A stretch of 64,000 bases of DNA, taken from Rikenella sp031549665. GTDB taxonomy: Bacteria > Bacteroidota > Bacteroidia > Bacteroidales > Rikenellaceae. Below, piece by piece: positions 42,357 to 50,474 of the stretch. The DNA lies in the NCBI GenBank assembly GCA_031549665.1, contig JAVBPJ010000002.1, forward strand, positions 62,001 through 126,000. Direction: 5' to 3'. Each line of letters opens with the position of its first letter. Position 1 is the first letter of the stretch. Below the pieces are notes generated by a model. It was not told the DNA's origin. It saw only the letters and a list, made by a program, of their open reading frames with translations, and made no database searches. Position numbers and translations under genes: made by a program.

Positions 42357-43340
42357 ATGCCCTCCCTCGCATCGATCACCGCTCCCGTAGCCGCCGAATT
42401 GGCCGCTTTCGAGGCCTCGCTCGCCCGGGCGGTGCTGTCGGACCACCCCTTTCTGCGTCCCATCACGCGCGATTTGCTGCGCGCCGGGGGCAAACGGATG
42501 CGCCCCCTGCTCACACTGCTCACCGCCCGGCTCTTCGGCCCCATCACCCCCCGGGTACAGGCGGCCGCCGTGCTGATCGAGCTGATCCACTGGTCGACCC
42601 TGGTACACGACGACGTGATCGACGAAGCCTACCTGCGGCGCGGAGCATGGACCGCCGGAGCCTTGATGCGCTCGAAAAGCGCCGTGCTTGTGGGCGACTA
42701 CCTCTTTTCGAAGGGCCTCTCGCAAGCCACCCGGGACGGTTGCTATGGCGAACTGGCTTCGGCCACCCGGGCTATCGAGGCGCTGGTGGCGGGCGAACTG
42801 ATGCAAATGGAACACGCCTGCCGGATCGAAAACGACCAGGCGACGTATACCGAGATCATCCGCCTGAAAACCGGATCGTTGCTCGGAACGGCCGCCGAAT
42901 GCGGGGCGCTGGCCGCCGAAGTTCCCGCACCGCAGGCCGAGGCCATGTACCGTTTCGGCGAACTGCTGGGGCTGGCCTTCCAGATCAAGGACGACCTGCT
43001 GGACTACGGGTTCAGCGCCGATGGGGCCTCGCTTGGCAAGGCGCTTTGCAACGACTTGAAAGAACGGAAAATCACCCTGCCGATGATCGCCGCGCTGCGA
43101 AACGCCTCTCCGCAAGAGCAGCGCAAAGTACGGCAGCAGATCCGCCGCGCCGCGGAGTCGTCGGCGGCCATCGGCTGGCTGCGCGACTTTGTGCTGCAAA
43201 ACGGGGGAGTCGACGCCTCGTTGCAGGCGCTGGATACCTACCGGAATCAGGCCGTGGCCCTGTTGCAGGCAGCGCCCGAAGGGGACGCACGCCGATCGTT
43301 GGAATTCTTTGCCGATTACGTGGTCGGACGCTCCCATTAA
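42357..43340 (+). CDS. Polyprenyl diphosphate synthase
   Basis: This trans-prenyltransferase extends farnesyl diphosphate with isopentenyl units, probably for the menaquinone side chain. The 327-residue protein has GGKRMRPLL near residue 44, the first aspartate-rich motif LVHDDVIDEA near residue 82, and the second FQIKDDLLDYG near residue 211. The residues before the first motif are small and aromatic (IHWSTLVHD), compatible with a long-chain product, but the chain length cannot be fixed. It is the last gene of the operon; tRNA-Cys has its own promoter downstream. Confidence 0.9.
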   Translation: MPSLASITAPVAAELAAFEASLARAVLSDHPFLRPITRDLLRAGGKRMRPLLTLLTARLFGPITPRVQAAAVLIELIHWSTLVHDDVIDEAYLRRGAWTAGALMRSKSAVLVGDYLFSKGLSQATRDGCYGELASATRAIEALVAGELMQMEHACRIENDQATYTEIIRLKTGSLLGTAAECGALAAEVPAPQAEAMYRFGELLGLAFQIKDDLLDYGFSADGASLGKALCNDLKERKITLPMIAALRNASPQEQRKVRQQIRRAAESSAAIGWLRDFVLQNGGVDASLQALDTYRNQAVALLQAAPEGDARRSLEFFADYVVGRSH

Positions 43341-43383
43341 CAGGGTCGGATCGACGGGATCGCGCGAAAAACGAAAAAATCAC

Positions 43384-43391
43384 TATCTTTG
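43384..43391 (+). promoter_or_regulatory. -7 promoter box of tRNA-Cys
   Basis: TATCTTTG lies 37 bases before the tRNA 5' end, leaving room for a precursor leader of about 30 bases. Confidence 0.7.
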
Positions 43392-43427
43392 TCCTCCCCG
43401 AGGCTTCCAGCCGAAGGGAAAAATCAA

Positions 43428-43498
43428 GGTCTGATGGCCGAGTGGCTAGGCAGAGGTCTGCAAAACCTCGTACAGCGGTTCGAATCCGCTTCAGACCT
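43428..43498 (+). tRNA. tRNA-Cys (anticodon GCA)
   Basis: A full cloverleaf can be drawn: acceptor GGTCTGA (43428-43434) with TCAGACC (43491-43497); anticodon stem GAGGT/ACCTC with loop CTGCAAA, anticodon GCA; T arm with GGTTCGAATCC. The discriminator is U (43498), the main identity element for CysRS. CCA is not encoded. It has its own promoter and a terminator just downstream. Confidence 0.96.
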
Positions 43499-43505
43499 CA
43501 AAATC

Positions 43506-43552
43506 AAACGCTTAACAATGTGATTATCACAGAGTTGAGCGTTTTTCTTTTC
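43506..43552 (+). terminator. Terminator of tRNA-Cys
   Basis: AAACGCTTAAC (43506-43516) pairs with GTTGAGCGTTT (43534-43544), with an inner TGTGA/TCACA stem, followed by T-rich DNA to 43550. Confidence 0.85.
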
Positions 43553-43553
43553 G

Positions 43554-43745
43554 CTAGGGGCGAGTCGATTTACTCCCCAATCGCACCCTATTGCTCCCCG
43601 CACATGTAGAAAGAGCCGCCATACCGGCGATAAAACAGTCCCGTACCGCAGATGCGGGCAATATCAGCGTTCTTCGGATCGTCAGAAACAGAAGATTTTT
43701 ACCAAAAATCGCGCATTGATCTGTTGTTTATTTTATTTTAACGAC
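43554..43745. other. Intergenic stretch after tRNA-Cys, no gene seen
   Basis: About 190 bases without a convincing gene. It is less GC-rich towards 43700-43745, where the promoter of the next gene begins. I looked for a second copy of the tRNA 3' end, which would mark an integration site, and found none. Confidence 0.5.
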
Positions 43746-43753
43746 TATATTTG
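43746..43753 (+). promoter_or_regulatory. -7 promoter box of the Met-rich secreted protein gene
   Basis: TATATTTG lies in an unusually AT-rich stretch (43695-43755). The start codon is 184 bases further on, so the mRNA has a long, pyrimidine-rich leader of about 175 bases. Confidence 0.65.
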
Positions 43754-43936
43754 CAATGTAGTCTTTCACCCACCGCCCCTCCTCCCTCCATCTCTCTCCC
43801 CCTCTTTCCCTACGAACCGACAGCAGGTCGGGGAAAGCTCAGGCTACAGCCGCCACGCCGCCGGGCGCTGCGTAGGTTCTTTCAAGCATTCTATTCTCAG
43901 CCAACTATACGGCCCTTAACCCCCCAACGAATCGCT

Positions 43937-45019
43937 ATGAAAAATGTCCCCACACCCACACAAGGGATACGCACGAAAGTGCTGATCCTCGTCTTTGCCG
44001 GAACGCTTGCCATGCAGGCCTCCGCACAAAGCCCCGAACAATTATGGAAACAGGTGCCGAGAGCCGCCGACTCGACCTCCGTCTGCAAAACAGACAGTGT
44101 AAAAGTCGGGCAGTACTTTGCCGCGCTGGACGGCGCGGTACGCAGGATCGACGGCATGATAGCGTCGATCCGCGACGAAGCCAAAAAGCTGGAGCCGGCG
44201 GCCAAGGCCGAGGTAGCGGCGATGCAGAGTAAAAGCAGCGTGTCAAATCCGCTGAACATGTCCAAGACGGAGATCGCAGCGCTGCAAAACATGACCAACG
44301 AACAGCAACAGGCCGCCGTGAGCGCCAAAATGAAAGCCAAGAGCGGCATGAGCCTCGAAGAGATGGCCGCCATGGCCAAGAAAATGGAAACCGCCTCGGA
44401 GGAAGAGCAAATGTCGATGGCCATGCAGATGGCGGGAGCTGCAAGCAAGGTCGGAGGCGGAGTGAAAAGTACCCCCATGAATGCAACGCAGCTCCGCGTA
44501 CACGAACTGACAACACAAATCGCCGAGGGTAACGCGGAACTATTCCGCCGTGCCTCCGAAGCAGCCCAGGCGGCAGACAAGAACAGGGCACAGATTTACC
44601 AGCAGACCGTCCGCCCCGCTTGGGTCGAATTCGATCGAAAAATGCATATCGAAGAGCCGCAAGACTACACCGGCATGAACGAAGAACCGATGCGGAAAAG
44701 CCTTCAAGCGAAGCGCATGAGGCACTTCCCCGCTTATTGCAATGCGGTGAGCCCCGCTTTGTCCAAATCCGCAGGCGAATACGAGGCGGCCCACAACCTC
44801 GAACTGCAATTATGGCGGAACACGCAGGATAAATACGACGAAATCGCCCGCATCGACCCCACCGCCATCCACAAAGGGGAAGCCATGGGCCACCAGATCG
44901 TCGGCCTGGAGATCGTCCAGAAGTATGCCAAAAGCCTCAAGTACCGCTACGGAGCCTTTGAGGTACTGGGCTACACGATCCCCGACGCACGGGATTGGCG
45001 CCTTATTTACATGAAATAA
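43937..45019 (+). CDS. Secreted helical protein, unknown function
   Basis: The 360-residue protein starts at 43937; the frame is open upstream but that part is the leader RNA. It has a signal peptide ending at ASAQS (about residue 31). The rest is mostly helical and charged, with a Met/Ala/Gln-rich stretch around residues 110-185 (EEMAAMAKKMET and QMSMAMQMAGAA). It ends with a compact segment containing GYTIPDARDWRLIYMK. No family is recognised. The next gene, an OmpA-type envelope protein, starts 12 bases after it, so the two are probably made together and may act in the same envelope complex. Confidence 0.75.
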   Translation: MKNVPTPTQGIRTKVLILVFAGTLAMQASAQSPEQLWKQVPRAADSTSVCKTDSVKVGQYFAALDGAVRRIDGMIASIRDEAKKLEPAAKAEVAAMQSKSSVSNPLNMSKTEIAALQNMTNEQQQAAVSAKMKAKSGMSLEEMAAMAKKMETASEEEQMSMAMQMAGAASKVGGGVKSTPMNATQLRVHELTTQIAEGNAELFRRASEAAQAADKNRAQIYQQTVRPAWVEFDRKMHIEEPQDYTGMNEEPMRKSLQAKRMRHFPAYCNAVSPALSKSAGEYEAAHNLELQLWRNTQDKYDEIARIDPTAIHKGEAMGHQIVGLEIVQKYAKSLKYRYGAFEVLGYTIPDARDWRLIYMK

Positions 45020-45031
45020 ACTCCGCAAACC

Positions 45032-46321
45032 ATGAAAGCACTTGTAACCATTTCATTCTCGCTATTTTTTGCGGCGGGAATTGCGGGCGATATCCACGCC
45101 CAGGGCTGGCTTGAAAAAGTGGGCCAAAAAGCGATCGACCGCGCAAGACAGAAATCCGAAGGCAAGATCACCGAAAAGGTAGACCAAACCGTCGACAAAA
45201 CCGTAGACGGAGCCTTCGGCGCGGCGGAAGGCGCCGTAACCGGCAAGGGGACGAGCGGTCAGGCCGCGACCGAAGGGCAGCCAACCGACGATCAGTCGGC
45301 CCCGCAAGCCGCCCCGACCCCCAAATCGCTCGAATCGGCCTACGCCAAGAGCGACTTTGTGCCGGGCGACGAGCTCATCTTCGCCGACGACCTGGCCAGC
45401 GAACAGTCCGGCGAGTTCCCCAGCAAATGGGATCTGTTCGACGGATCGGCCGAGATCGCCTCGTTCCAGGGCAGCAATTCGATCTACGTCGACCCGAAAG
45501 CCACGATCTTGCCCCTGATGAAGGACATGAACGCCTACCTGCCCGATGTGTTCACCATCGAGTTCGATATCCTGATAGACGATCCGGGCGAGCAATGGGG
45601 TCAATATGAGATATATCTGTACAACGAAAGCTTCGAGTCCCACGGCTACATCTGCGCGGTGACGTTCGGCTTGTATGGGGGGCAAGGCTTGGATTGGACC
45701 TATAAAGCGCCCGGCAACCCGGAACCCCGACGGGGTGAACTGGATACAGGCCCCCTTCTGCGCAAACGCGAGTGGAACCACGTGGCCATTTCGTTCAATA
45801 AACGAGCCTTTAAGCTCTATTTCAACGGCGAGCGGAGGATCAATATCCCGTCCATGGAAGCACCCAAGCGCATCGCACTCCGATACGGCTGCCACGGAAC
45901 CCACAAACCCGAACAACCCTTCGCCATCAAGGATTTCCGCATATGCCAGGGAGCCGTACCGCTCTACGACCGCATGCTGACCGACGGCAAGATCGTTACC
46001 TACGGCATTACGTTCGACGTGGGCAAATCCACGCTCAAGCCCGAGTCGATGACCGAGATCAACCGCATCGCCCAGTTGATGAAAGACAATCCGTCGCTCA
46101 AATTCTCGGTCGAAGGCCACACCGATGCGACCGGAAACGCCACCCTGAACCAAACCCTTTCGGATGCCCGCAGCAAGGCCGTAGTGGACAAGCTGGTTGA
46201 ATTGGGCGTTACCGCCGACCGCCTGCAGGCGGCAGGAAAAGGCCAAAACAATCCCATCGCCGACAACAACACGGACGAGGGGCGGGCCAAGAACCGCCGC
46301 GTCGAATTTGTAAAACTCTAA
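45032..46321 (+). CDS. OmpA-family peptidoglycan-binding protein with LamG-like domain
   Basis: The 429-residue protein has a signal peptide (to about residue 24), a low-complexity charged and Ala/Thr/Gln-rich region (30-105), a concanavalin/LamG-like beta-sandwich (about 110-315; DELIFADDLASE at the start, REWNHVAISFNKRAFKLYFNGER in the middle) and a C-terminal OmpA domain (about 325-429). The OmpA domain shows FDVGKSTLKPES, VEGHTDATGN and NRRVEFVKL, which bind the peptidoglycan stem peptide. It should anchor an outer-membrane or periplasmic assembly to the wall. It pairs with the preceding secreted protein and ends at a terminator. Confidence 0.86.
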   Translation: MKALVTISFSLFFAAGIAGDIHAQGWLEKVGQKAIDRARQKSEGKITEKVDQTVDKTVDGAFGAAEGAVTGKGTSGQAATEGQPTDDQSAPQAAPTPKSLESAYAKSDFVPGDELIFADDLASEQSGEFPSKWDLFDGSAEIASFQGSNSIYVDPKATILPLMKDMNAYLPDVFTIEFDILIDDPGEQWGQYEIYLYNESFESHGYICAVTFGLYGGQGLDWTYKAPGNPEPRRGELDTGPLLRKREWNHVAISFNKRAFKLYFNGERRINIPSMEAPKRIALRYGCHGTHKPEQPFAIKDFRICQGAVPLYDRMLTDGKIVTYGITFDVGKSTLKPESMTEINRIAQLMKDNPSLKFSVEGHTDATGNATLNQTLSDARSKAVVDKLVELGVTADRLQAAGKGQNNPIADNNTDEGRAKNRRVEFVKL

Positions 46322-46334
46322 AGGAACGCACCCG

Positions 46335-46374
46335 CCCCCGGCCTATCAAAAATAGGTCGGGGGTTATTCATTTT
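46335..46374. terminator. Terminator between the OmpA-like gene and ada
   Basis: CCCCCGGCCTA (46335-46345) pairs with TAGGTCGGGGG (46353-46363), followed by TTATTCATTTT on the plus strand. It overlaps the 3' end of convergent ada. Confidence 0.8.
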
Positions 46375-47422
46375 GGGGTTTCGCCGCAAGATTTTCCCGC
46401 TCGAACTCCAACAGTTTTTTCTTGCGCCAAATGCCGCCGCCGTAGCCGGTAAGCGTGCCGTCGGCCCCGATAATCCGGTGGCACGGCAGGATGATGGATA
46501 CCTTATTTTTCCCGTTGGCGTTGGCGACGGCCCGTACCGAGGAGGGCCTGCCCAACGATGCGGCCTGCTTTCCGTAGGTGGTCGTGCAGCCGTACGGCAC
46601 TTGCCGCAGGCCCAACCATACTTGTTTCTGGAATTCGGTGCCGGCCAAATCGAGCGGGAGGTCGAATTCCCGCCGCTCCCCGTTGAAATACTGCCCCAGC
46701 TGTTCGCGCAGCGGAGCGAAGTGCGGATTGTCGCCCTGCACCAGCGGAGCCCGGAACGTATCGGCCAATTGCCTCAGTTCCAGGTCGATCAACTTATAGT
46801 CGGCAAACTCGAACATACAGATCCCCCGGTCGGTCGCCCCGGCGATCATCAAGCCCAGGGGGGTTTCGACGTAGGCGATATTGACAACCTGTTTGTTCCG
46901 GCTTTTCAGCGGCGAGGCGCCGATAACGCCCTTGAACATACTGCCGAACCCGCTCAGGGAGTCGTAGCCCGAATCTCCGGCAACGTCGGTTACGCTCTCC
47001 TCGGCCTGCATGCGCTGGAATGCGTTGTTGGCCCGGTACATCCGCTGATAGGCGTGAAACGTTTGCCTGTAATTCTTCAGAAACCACCGACGCACCTGGC
47101 TGGGTTCCAACCCCATGTCGCTGAGTCCGGCATCCGTTATTTTGGCCGCGGGGTTTTCGTCCATACAGGCCAGCAACCGCTTGATGCCCGGCGGAGGGGA
47201 TCCCTGTTTTTCCAGCGGCTTGCACACTTTGCATGGCCTGTAACCGTTCTGCATGGCCTCGGCTGCCGAGGGGAAGAATTCGCAATTTTCCGGTTTGGGC
47301 CTCGCCGGACAGGTCGGACGGCAAAAGATGCCGGTCGTTTTCACTCCGACCACGAATACGCCCTCGAAAGAGGCGTCCCTTTCGAGGAACGCCCTGTAAA
47401 ATCGTTCCTTTTCGGTTTCCAT
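46364..47422 (-). CDS. ada: Bifunctional Ada: methylphosphotriester / O6-methylguanine-DNA methyltransferase
   Basis: Ada moves methyl groups from DNA to its own cysteines and, once methylated, activates alkylation-repair genes. The 352-residue protein has the N-terminal zinc domain (CRPTCPARP near residues 34-42, second Cys pair CKVC near residue 68), an AraC-like helix-turn-helix region (about 80-170), and the C-terminal methyltransferase with PCHRIIG near residue 316 and the upstream Tyr-Gly loop PYGCTTTYG. Length and domain order match E. coli Ada. It is 5 bases downstream of an AlkA-type glycosylase. Confidence 0.94.
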   Translation of the reverse strand: METEKERFYRAFLERDASFEGVFVVGVKTTGIFCRPTCPARPKPENCEFFPSAAEAMQNGYRPCKVCKPLEKQGSPPPGIKRLLACMDENPAAKITDAGLSDMGLEPSQVRRWFLKNYRQTFHAYQRMYRANNAFQRMQAEESVTDVAGDSGYDSLSGFGSMFKGVIGASPLKSRNKQVVNIAYVETPLGLMIAGATDRGICMFEFADYKLIDLELRQLADTFRAPLVQGDNPHFAPLREQLGQYFNGERREFDLPLDLAGTEFQKQVWLGLRQVPYGCTTTYGKQAASLGRPSSVRAVANANGKNKVSIILPCHRIIGADGTLTGYGGGIWRKKKLLEFERENLAAKPQNE

Positions 47423-47427
47423 GTCGT

Positions 47428-48078
47428 TTACGGTTTTTGTTTTTTAGGCGCGCAATCCTTCATCCCCTCGACGGCGCCGCCGGCAACCGCCCATAAGTAC
47501 AGGCTGGCAACCGAGGCATAAGGAGCGTAGCGTTTCCGATATTTGTCGAATTTCGTCCGGTCGATCCTCCGGTGGCGGTACACCATCCGCAATCCCCGGA
47601 CGATGGCCAGGTCGCCGTAGCTCAACACATTGGGGCGCTGCATGGAAAACAGCATCAACATTTCGGCGGTCCATGGGCCGACACCGTCCAATTGGACCAG
47701 TTTGGCGCAGACCTCCTCGTCCGGCAGCGAGTGCAGCGAGTCGATATCGAATTCGTTCGACGCGATTTTCCCTGCGGCCGACTTGATATAGGCCGCTTTT
47801 CTGAACGAGATGCCGAACTTCTGCAACGCCTCCAACGGCAGGCGGTCGAGGGCCTCGGGGGTGATCTCGCCCAACTCCGTACGCATCCGGTTCCAGATGG
47901 TCGTGTGCGCCTTGGTCGAAATTTGCTGCCCGACAATGGAATGCACAAGGGCGGAAAAAAGGTCGGGATCGACCGCCCGCTCCACCCGGCCGATACGGTC
48001 GATGACAGCGGCCAATCGCTTGTCCGCCTTTCTAAGGTGTGCAAGGGCTTCTTCTCCGTATTGAAAATAGGTTGCCAT
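47428..48078 (-). CDS. DNA-3-methyladenine glycosylase II (AlkA-like)
   Basis: The 216-residue protein is an HhH-GPD glycosylase: SIVGQQISTKAH near residue 48, the helix-hairpin-helix LDGVGPWTAEM near residue 130 and the catalytic Asp in SYGDLAIVRG near residue 154. It lacks the N-terminal domain of E. coli AlkA, so it resembles the short form. It removes alkylated purines. The promoter box is 33 bases upstream and ada follows in the same transcript, forming an adaptive-response operon that Ada probably controls. Confidence 0.9.
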   Translation of the reverse strand: MATYFQYGEEALAHLRKADKRLAAVIDRIGRVERAVDPDLFSALVHSIVGQQISTKAHTTIWNRMRTELGEITPEALDRLPLEALQKFGISFRKAAYIKSAAGKIASNEFDIDSLHSLPDEEVCAKLVQLDGVGPWTAEMLMLFSMQRPNVLSYGDLAIVRGLRMVYRHRRIDRTKFDKYRKRYAPYASVASLYLWAVAGGAVEGMKDCAPKKQKP

Positions 48079-48110
48079 CTGAAAACGCTGCGTCGTACTT
48101 GTTCTGTCTG

Positions 48111-48118
48111 CAAAGGTA
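48111..48118 (-). promoter_or_regulatory. -7 promoter box of the alkA-ada operon
   Basis: The minus strand reads TACCTTTG, 33 bases before the ATG at 48078. Confidence 0.68.
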
Positions 48119-48360
48119 AATGTCTATTTTTCCGCGTGCAACCGAAAATTTGACATCCTCGTTACGCCACTCTCCGGAGCAAACCCAACCGCTGGAAGAG
48201 CGCGTTTTCCGAGGGCGCGACGTTTTGTCGTTTTTTCTTCCTTTGGTATGCTATTTGCTGCTGGTTTGTTACGGTTTTCGCCCTGCGGCAACGACCGACA
48301 GTTCGCCTTTTCATCGAGCGGCGAACCGCGACCGACCCCTAATAACCCCTGCAGCACCCC
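48119..48360. other. Intergenic region upstream of the sulfatase maturase
   Basis: This 242-base stretch must contain the maturase promoter. No exact TAnnTTTG box is present on the plus strand; the nearest T-rich segment with a CTTTGG-type core is around 48230-48265. An open frame from 48120 runs on in the wrong frame through the maturase and is not a gene. Confidence 0.45.
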
Positions 48361-49665
48361 ATGGCGACTCCCTCTCCGGTTACCGAAAAACTTTTCCGCG
48401 GCAAGCCCCTGGTACGCATGCACGTGATGATCAAGGCCACCGGCCCGGTCTGCAACCTCGGCTGCGACTACTGCTACTACCTGGGCAAGGAACAACTGCT
48501 GTCGACCGACAGCCGGTGGCAGATGTCCGATCAGACCCTCGAAAACTTTATTCGCCAGTACATCCGGCAACAAAATACCCGCCAAATCGTCTTCTCGTGG
48601 CAGGGCGGCGAACCGTCGCTCCGCGGGCTGGATTTTTTCAAGCAGGTGGTTGCGCTGCAAAAAAAGTACGCGCCGCCTCACGTATCCATCGAAAACGACC
48701 TGCAAACCAACGGCACGCTGCTCAACGGCGAGTGGTGTTCGTTCCTGCGCGAGAACAATTTTTTGGTCGGCCTGAGCATCGACGGCCCGCAACCCCTGCA
48801 CGACCGTTACCGCACCTACAAAGACGGGCGCGGTTCGTTCCAGCAGGTGTTGAACGCCGCGAAACTGTTGCGCAAACACAACGTCCGCTTTGCCACCCTG
48901 ACCGTGGTGAACAACCTGAACGCCGAACAACCCGTTGAGGTTTACCGTTTTCTGCGCGATGTGGTGGGCAGCAAGCAGATGCAATTCATCCCGATTGTCG
49001 AACCCCGTTCGTTCACCACCACCGCCCCGCAATACTGGCCGAAGGAGCAGATGCCCATCGAAAATTCGCCCCGCATCGATCCCGCCCACCCCGATTCGTT
49101 CGTAACCCCCTGGTCGGTGTCGCCCGAGGCTTACGGCAACTTCCTGATCCGGGTATTCGACGAGTGGCGCCACAACGACTTCGGGAGCGTCTATGTTCCC
49201 TTTTTCGACAGCGCCGTCGAGCAGTGGATGGGGCGGCCCTCTCCGCTGTGCATCTTCTCGCCCATCTGCGGCAAGGGACTGGCCGTGGAACACAACGGCG
49301 ACCTGTTCGCCTGCGACCACTACGTCTATCCCGAATACAAACTGGGCAACGTAAACCAGACCCCGCTGGTCGAAATGGCCCTTTCGGAAGGGCAGGAACA
49401 CTTTGGCTACAACAAAGACCGTTCGTTGCCCGGCAAATGCCGTTCGTGCCGCTACCTGTTCGCCTGTTCGGGCGAATGCCCCAAAAACCGCCTGCTGAAA
49501 ACCGCCCAGGGCGAACCGGGCCTGAACTACCTGTGTCAGGGCCTTTACCGCTATTTCAGCCACATCGACCCCCACATCCGCAAGATCGTGCATCGCCTGG
49601 GGTACGAAGTGGCCGACGATGTACCTCCGTTGCATTTCACCTCAAACGAACCGGTATGGAAATAA
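48361..49665 (+). CDS. Anaerobic sulfatase-maturating enzyme (radical SAM, SPASM)
   Basis: anSME oxidises the active-site Cys or Ser of sulfatases to formylglycine, in the cytosol and without oxygen. The 434-residue protein has the radical SAM motif at Cys31, Cys35 and Cys38 (CNLGCDYCYY), the QGGEPSLRG segment near residue 83, and a C-terminal SPASM domain with cysteines in CIFSPICGKG, CDHYVYPE, CRSCRYLFACSGECPKNR and YLCQGL for two auxiliary clusters. It is directly followed by a trigger-factor-like gene, which it overlaps by 10 bases, and by a sulfatase that is its likely substrate. Confidence 0.93.
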   Translation: MATPSPVTEKLFRGKPLVRMHVMIKATGPVCNLGCDYCYYLGKEQLLSTDSRWQMSDQTLENFIRQYIRQQNTRQIVFSWQGGEPSLRGLDFFKQVVALQKKYAPPHVSIENDLQTNGTLLNGEWCSFLRENNFLVGLSIDGPQPLHDRYRTYKDGRGSFQQVLNAAKLLRKHNVRFATLTVVNNLNAEQPVEVYRFLRDVVGSKQMQFIPIVEPRSFTTTAPQYWPKEQMPIENSPRIDPAHPDSFVTPWSVSPEAYGNFLIRVFDEWRHNDFGSVYVPFFDSAVEQWMGRPSPLCIFSPICGKGLAVEHNGDLFACDHYVYPEYKLGNVNQTPLVEMALSEGQEHFGYNKDRSLPGKCRSCRYLFACSGECPKNRLLKTAQGEPGLNYLCQGLYRYFSHIDPHIRKIVHRLGYEVADDVPPLHFTSNEPVWK

Positions 49666-50414
49666 CGCTCAACCACCTCGACGCCTACGAAAAAGAGCTG
49701 CTGCTGACCATCCCCTGGGAGGCTGTTGCCCAAGAGTACAACGACCTGCTGAAACGTTACGCGCACCTCCCCGTGCGCGGCTTTCGGCCCGGCAAAGTAC
49801 CTCCGGCCGTTACCATGTCCTCGTTCAAGACTCAGATCGAGGCCGATTTTCTGGCGATGACCTCAACGCGTTTCTTCCGCAAGGCGCTCGAACAACACGG
49901 ACTCGAGGCCGCCACGCCGATCGAGATCCTCGAAAGCGACGTCCGCAAAGGAGAGCAGCTCCATCTGCGGGCCACCTTTATCGCCATGCCGGAATTCGAC
50001 CTGCCCGATTACACCCGCCTGCAATTGCAAGCCACCGATCCGGCGGAGGTGCTGGACGAAATTTCGATGCGCCTGCTCGAACGAACCTCCCTGGACCTCC
50101 CGCCGGCATTGATCGAAAAGGAATTGAAATACTCCGAACTCGCGGGCGAGGTTCCCAACTCGCAAGAGTGCGAACAAGCCTACCAGCGCGCCAAACTGAT
50201 GCTGATCCTGAAAAAAATCGCCCGGCAGGACGCCCTCGAACCCTCGGAATTCGAACTGACCCAGCGCCTCGACGCCATTGCCGCCGACAACGGGATCACC
50301 ACCGCCGAACTGAAAGCGTTTCTGCAATCCAACCACGGGTTGGCGCGCCTGCGCGACTCCCTGCTGGCCGAAACCGTGCTGAACTACCTGGCCTCCGTAC
50401 AACAACCGGGGTAA
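49656..50414 (+). CDS. Trigger-factor-like chaperone lacking the PPIase domain
   Basis: The 252-residue protein begins at the ATG at 49656, which overlaps the maturase stop. Residues 1-115 match the ribosome-binding domain of trigger factor, with the signature loop GFRPGKVP at residues 42-49 that docks on ribosomal protein L23. The FKBP-type PPIase domain that should follow is absent; the chain passes through FIAMPEFDLPDY into the C-terminal helical chaperone arms (LPPALIEKELKYSE near residue 148 to the end). At about 250 residues it is roughly half the size of normal trigger factor. Its place between the maturase and the sulfatase suggests it holds the nascent sulfatase unfolded until maturation and export; this is inferred. 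Confidence 0.85.
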   Translation: MEITLNHLDAYEKELLLTIPWEAVAQEYNDLLKRYAHLPVRGFRPGKVPPAVTMSSFKTQIEADFLAMTSTRFFRKALEQHGLEAATPIEILESDVRKGEQLHLRATFIAMPEFDLPDYTRLQLQATDPAEVLDEISMRLLERTSLDLPPALIEKELKYSELAGEVPNSQECEQAYQRAKLMLILKKIARQDALEPSEFELTQRLDAIAADNGITTAELKAFLQSNHGLARLRDSLLAETVLNYLASVQQPG

Positions 50415-50474
50415 ATCCCCGCTCCCGATAGCAACCCTCTAAAAACCAATTTACAACCTCTTAACCCTAACACC

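Noticed and set aside
43428..43745. Integration site at tRNA-Cys
   Set aside because: No second copy of the tRNA 3' end and no integrase gene were found downstream.
48120..48938. Open frame overlapping the start of the maturase
   Set aside because: It is in a different frame from the well-supported radical SAM gene and encodes Arg/Pro-rich shadow sequence.
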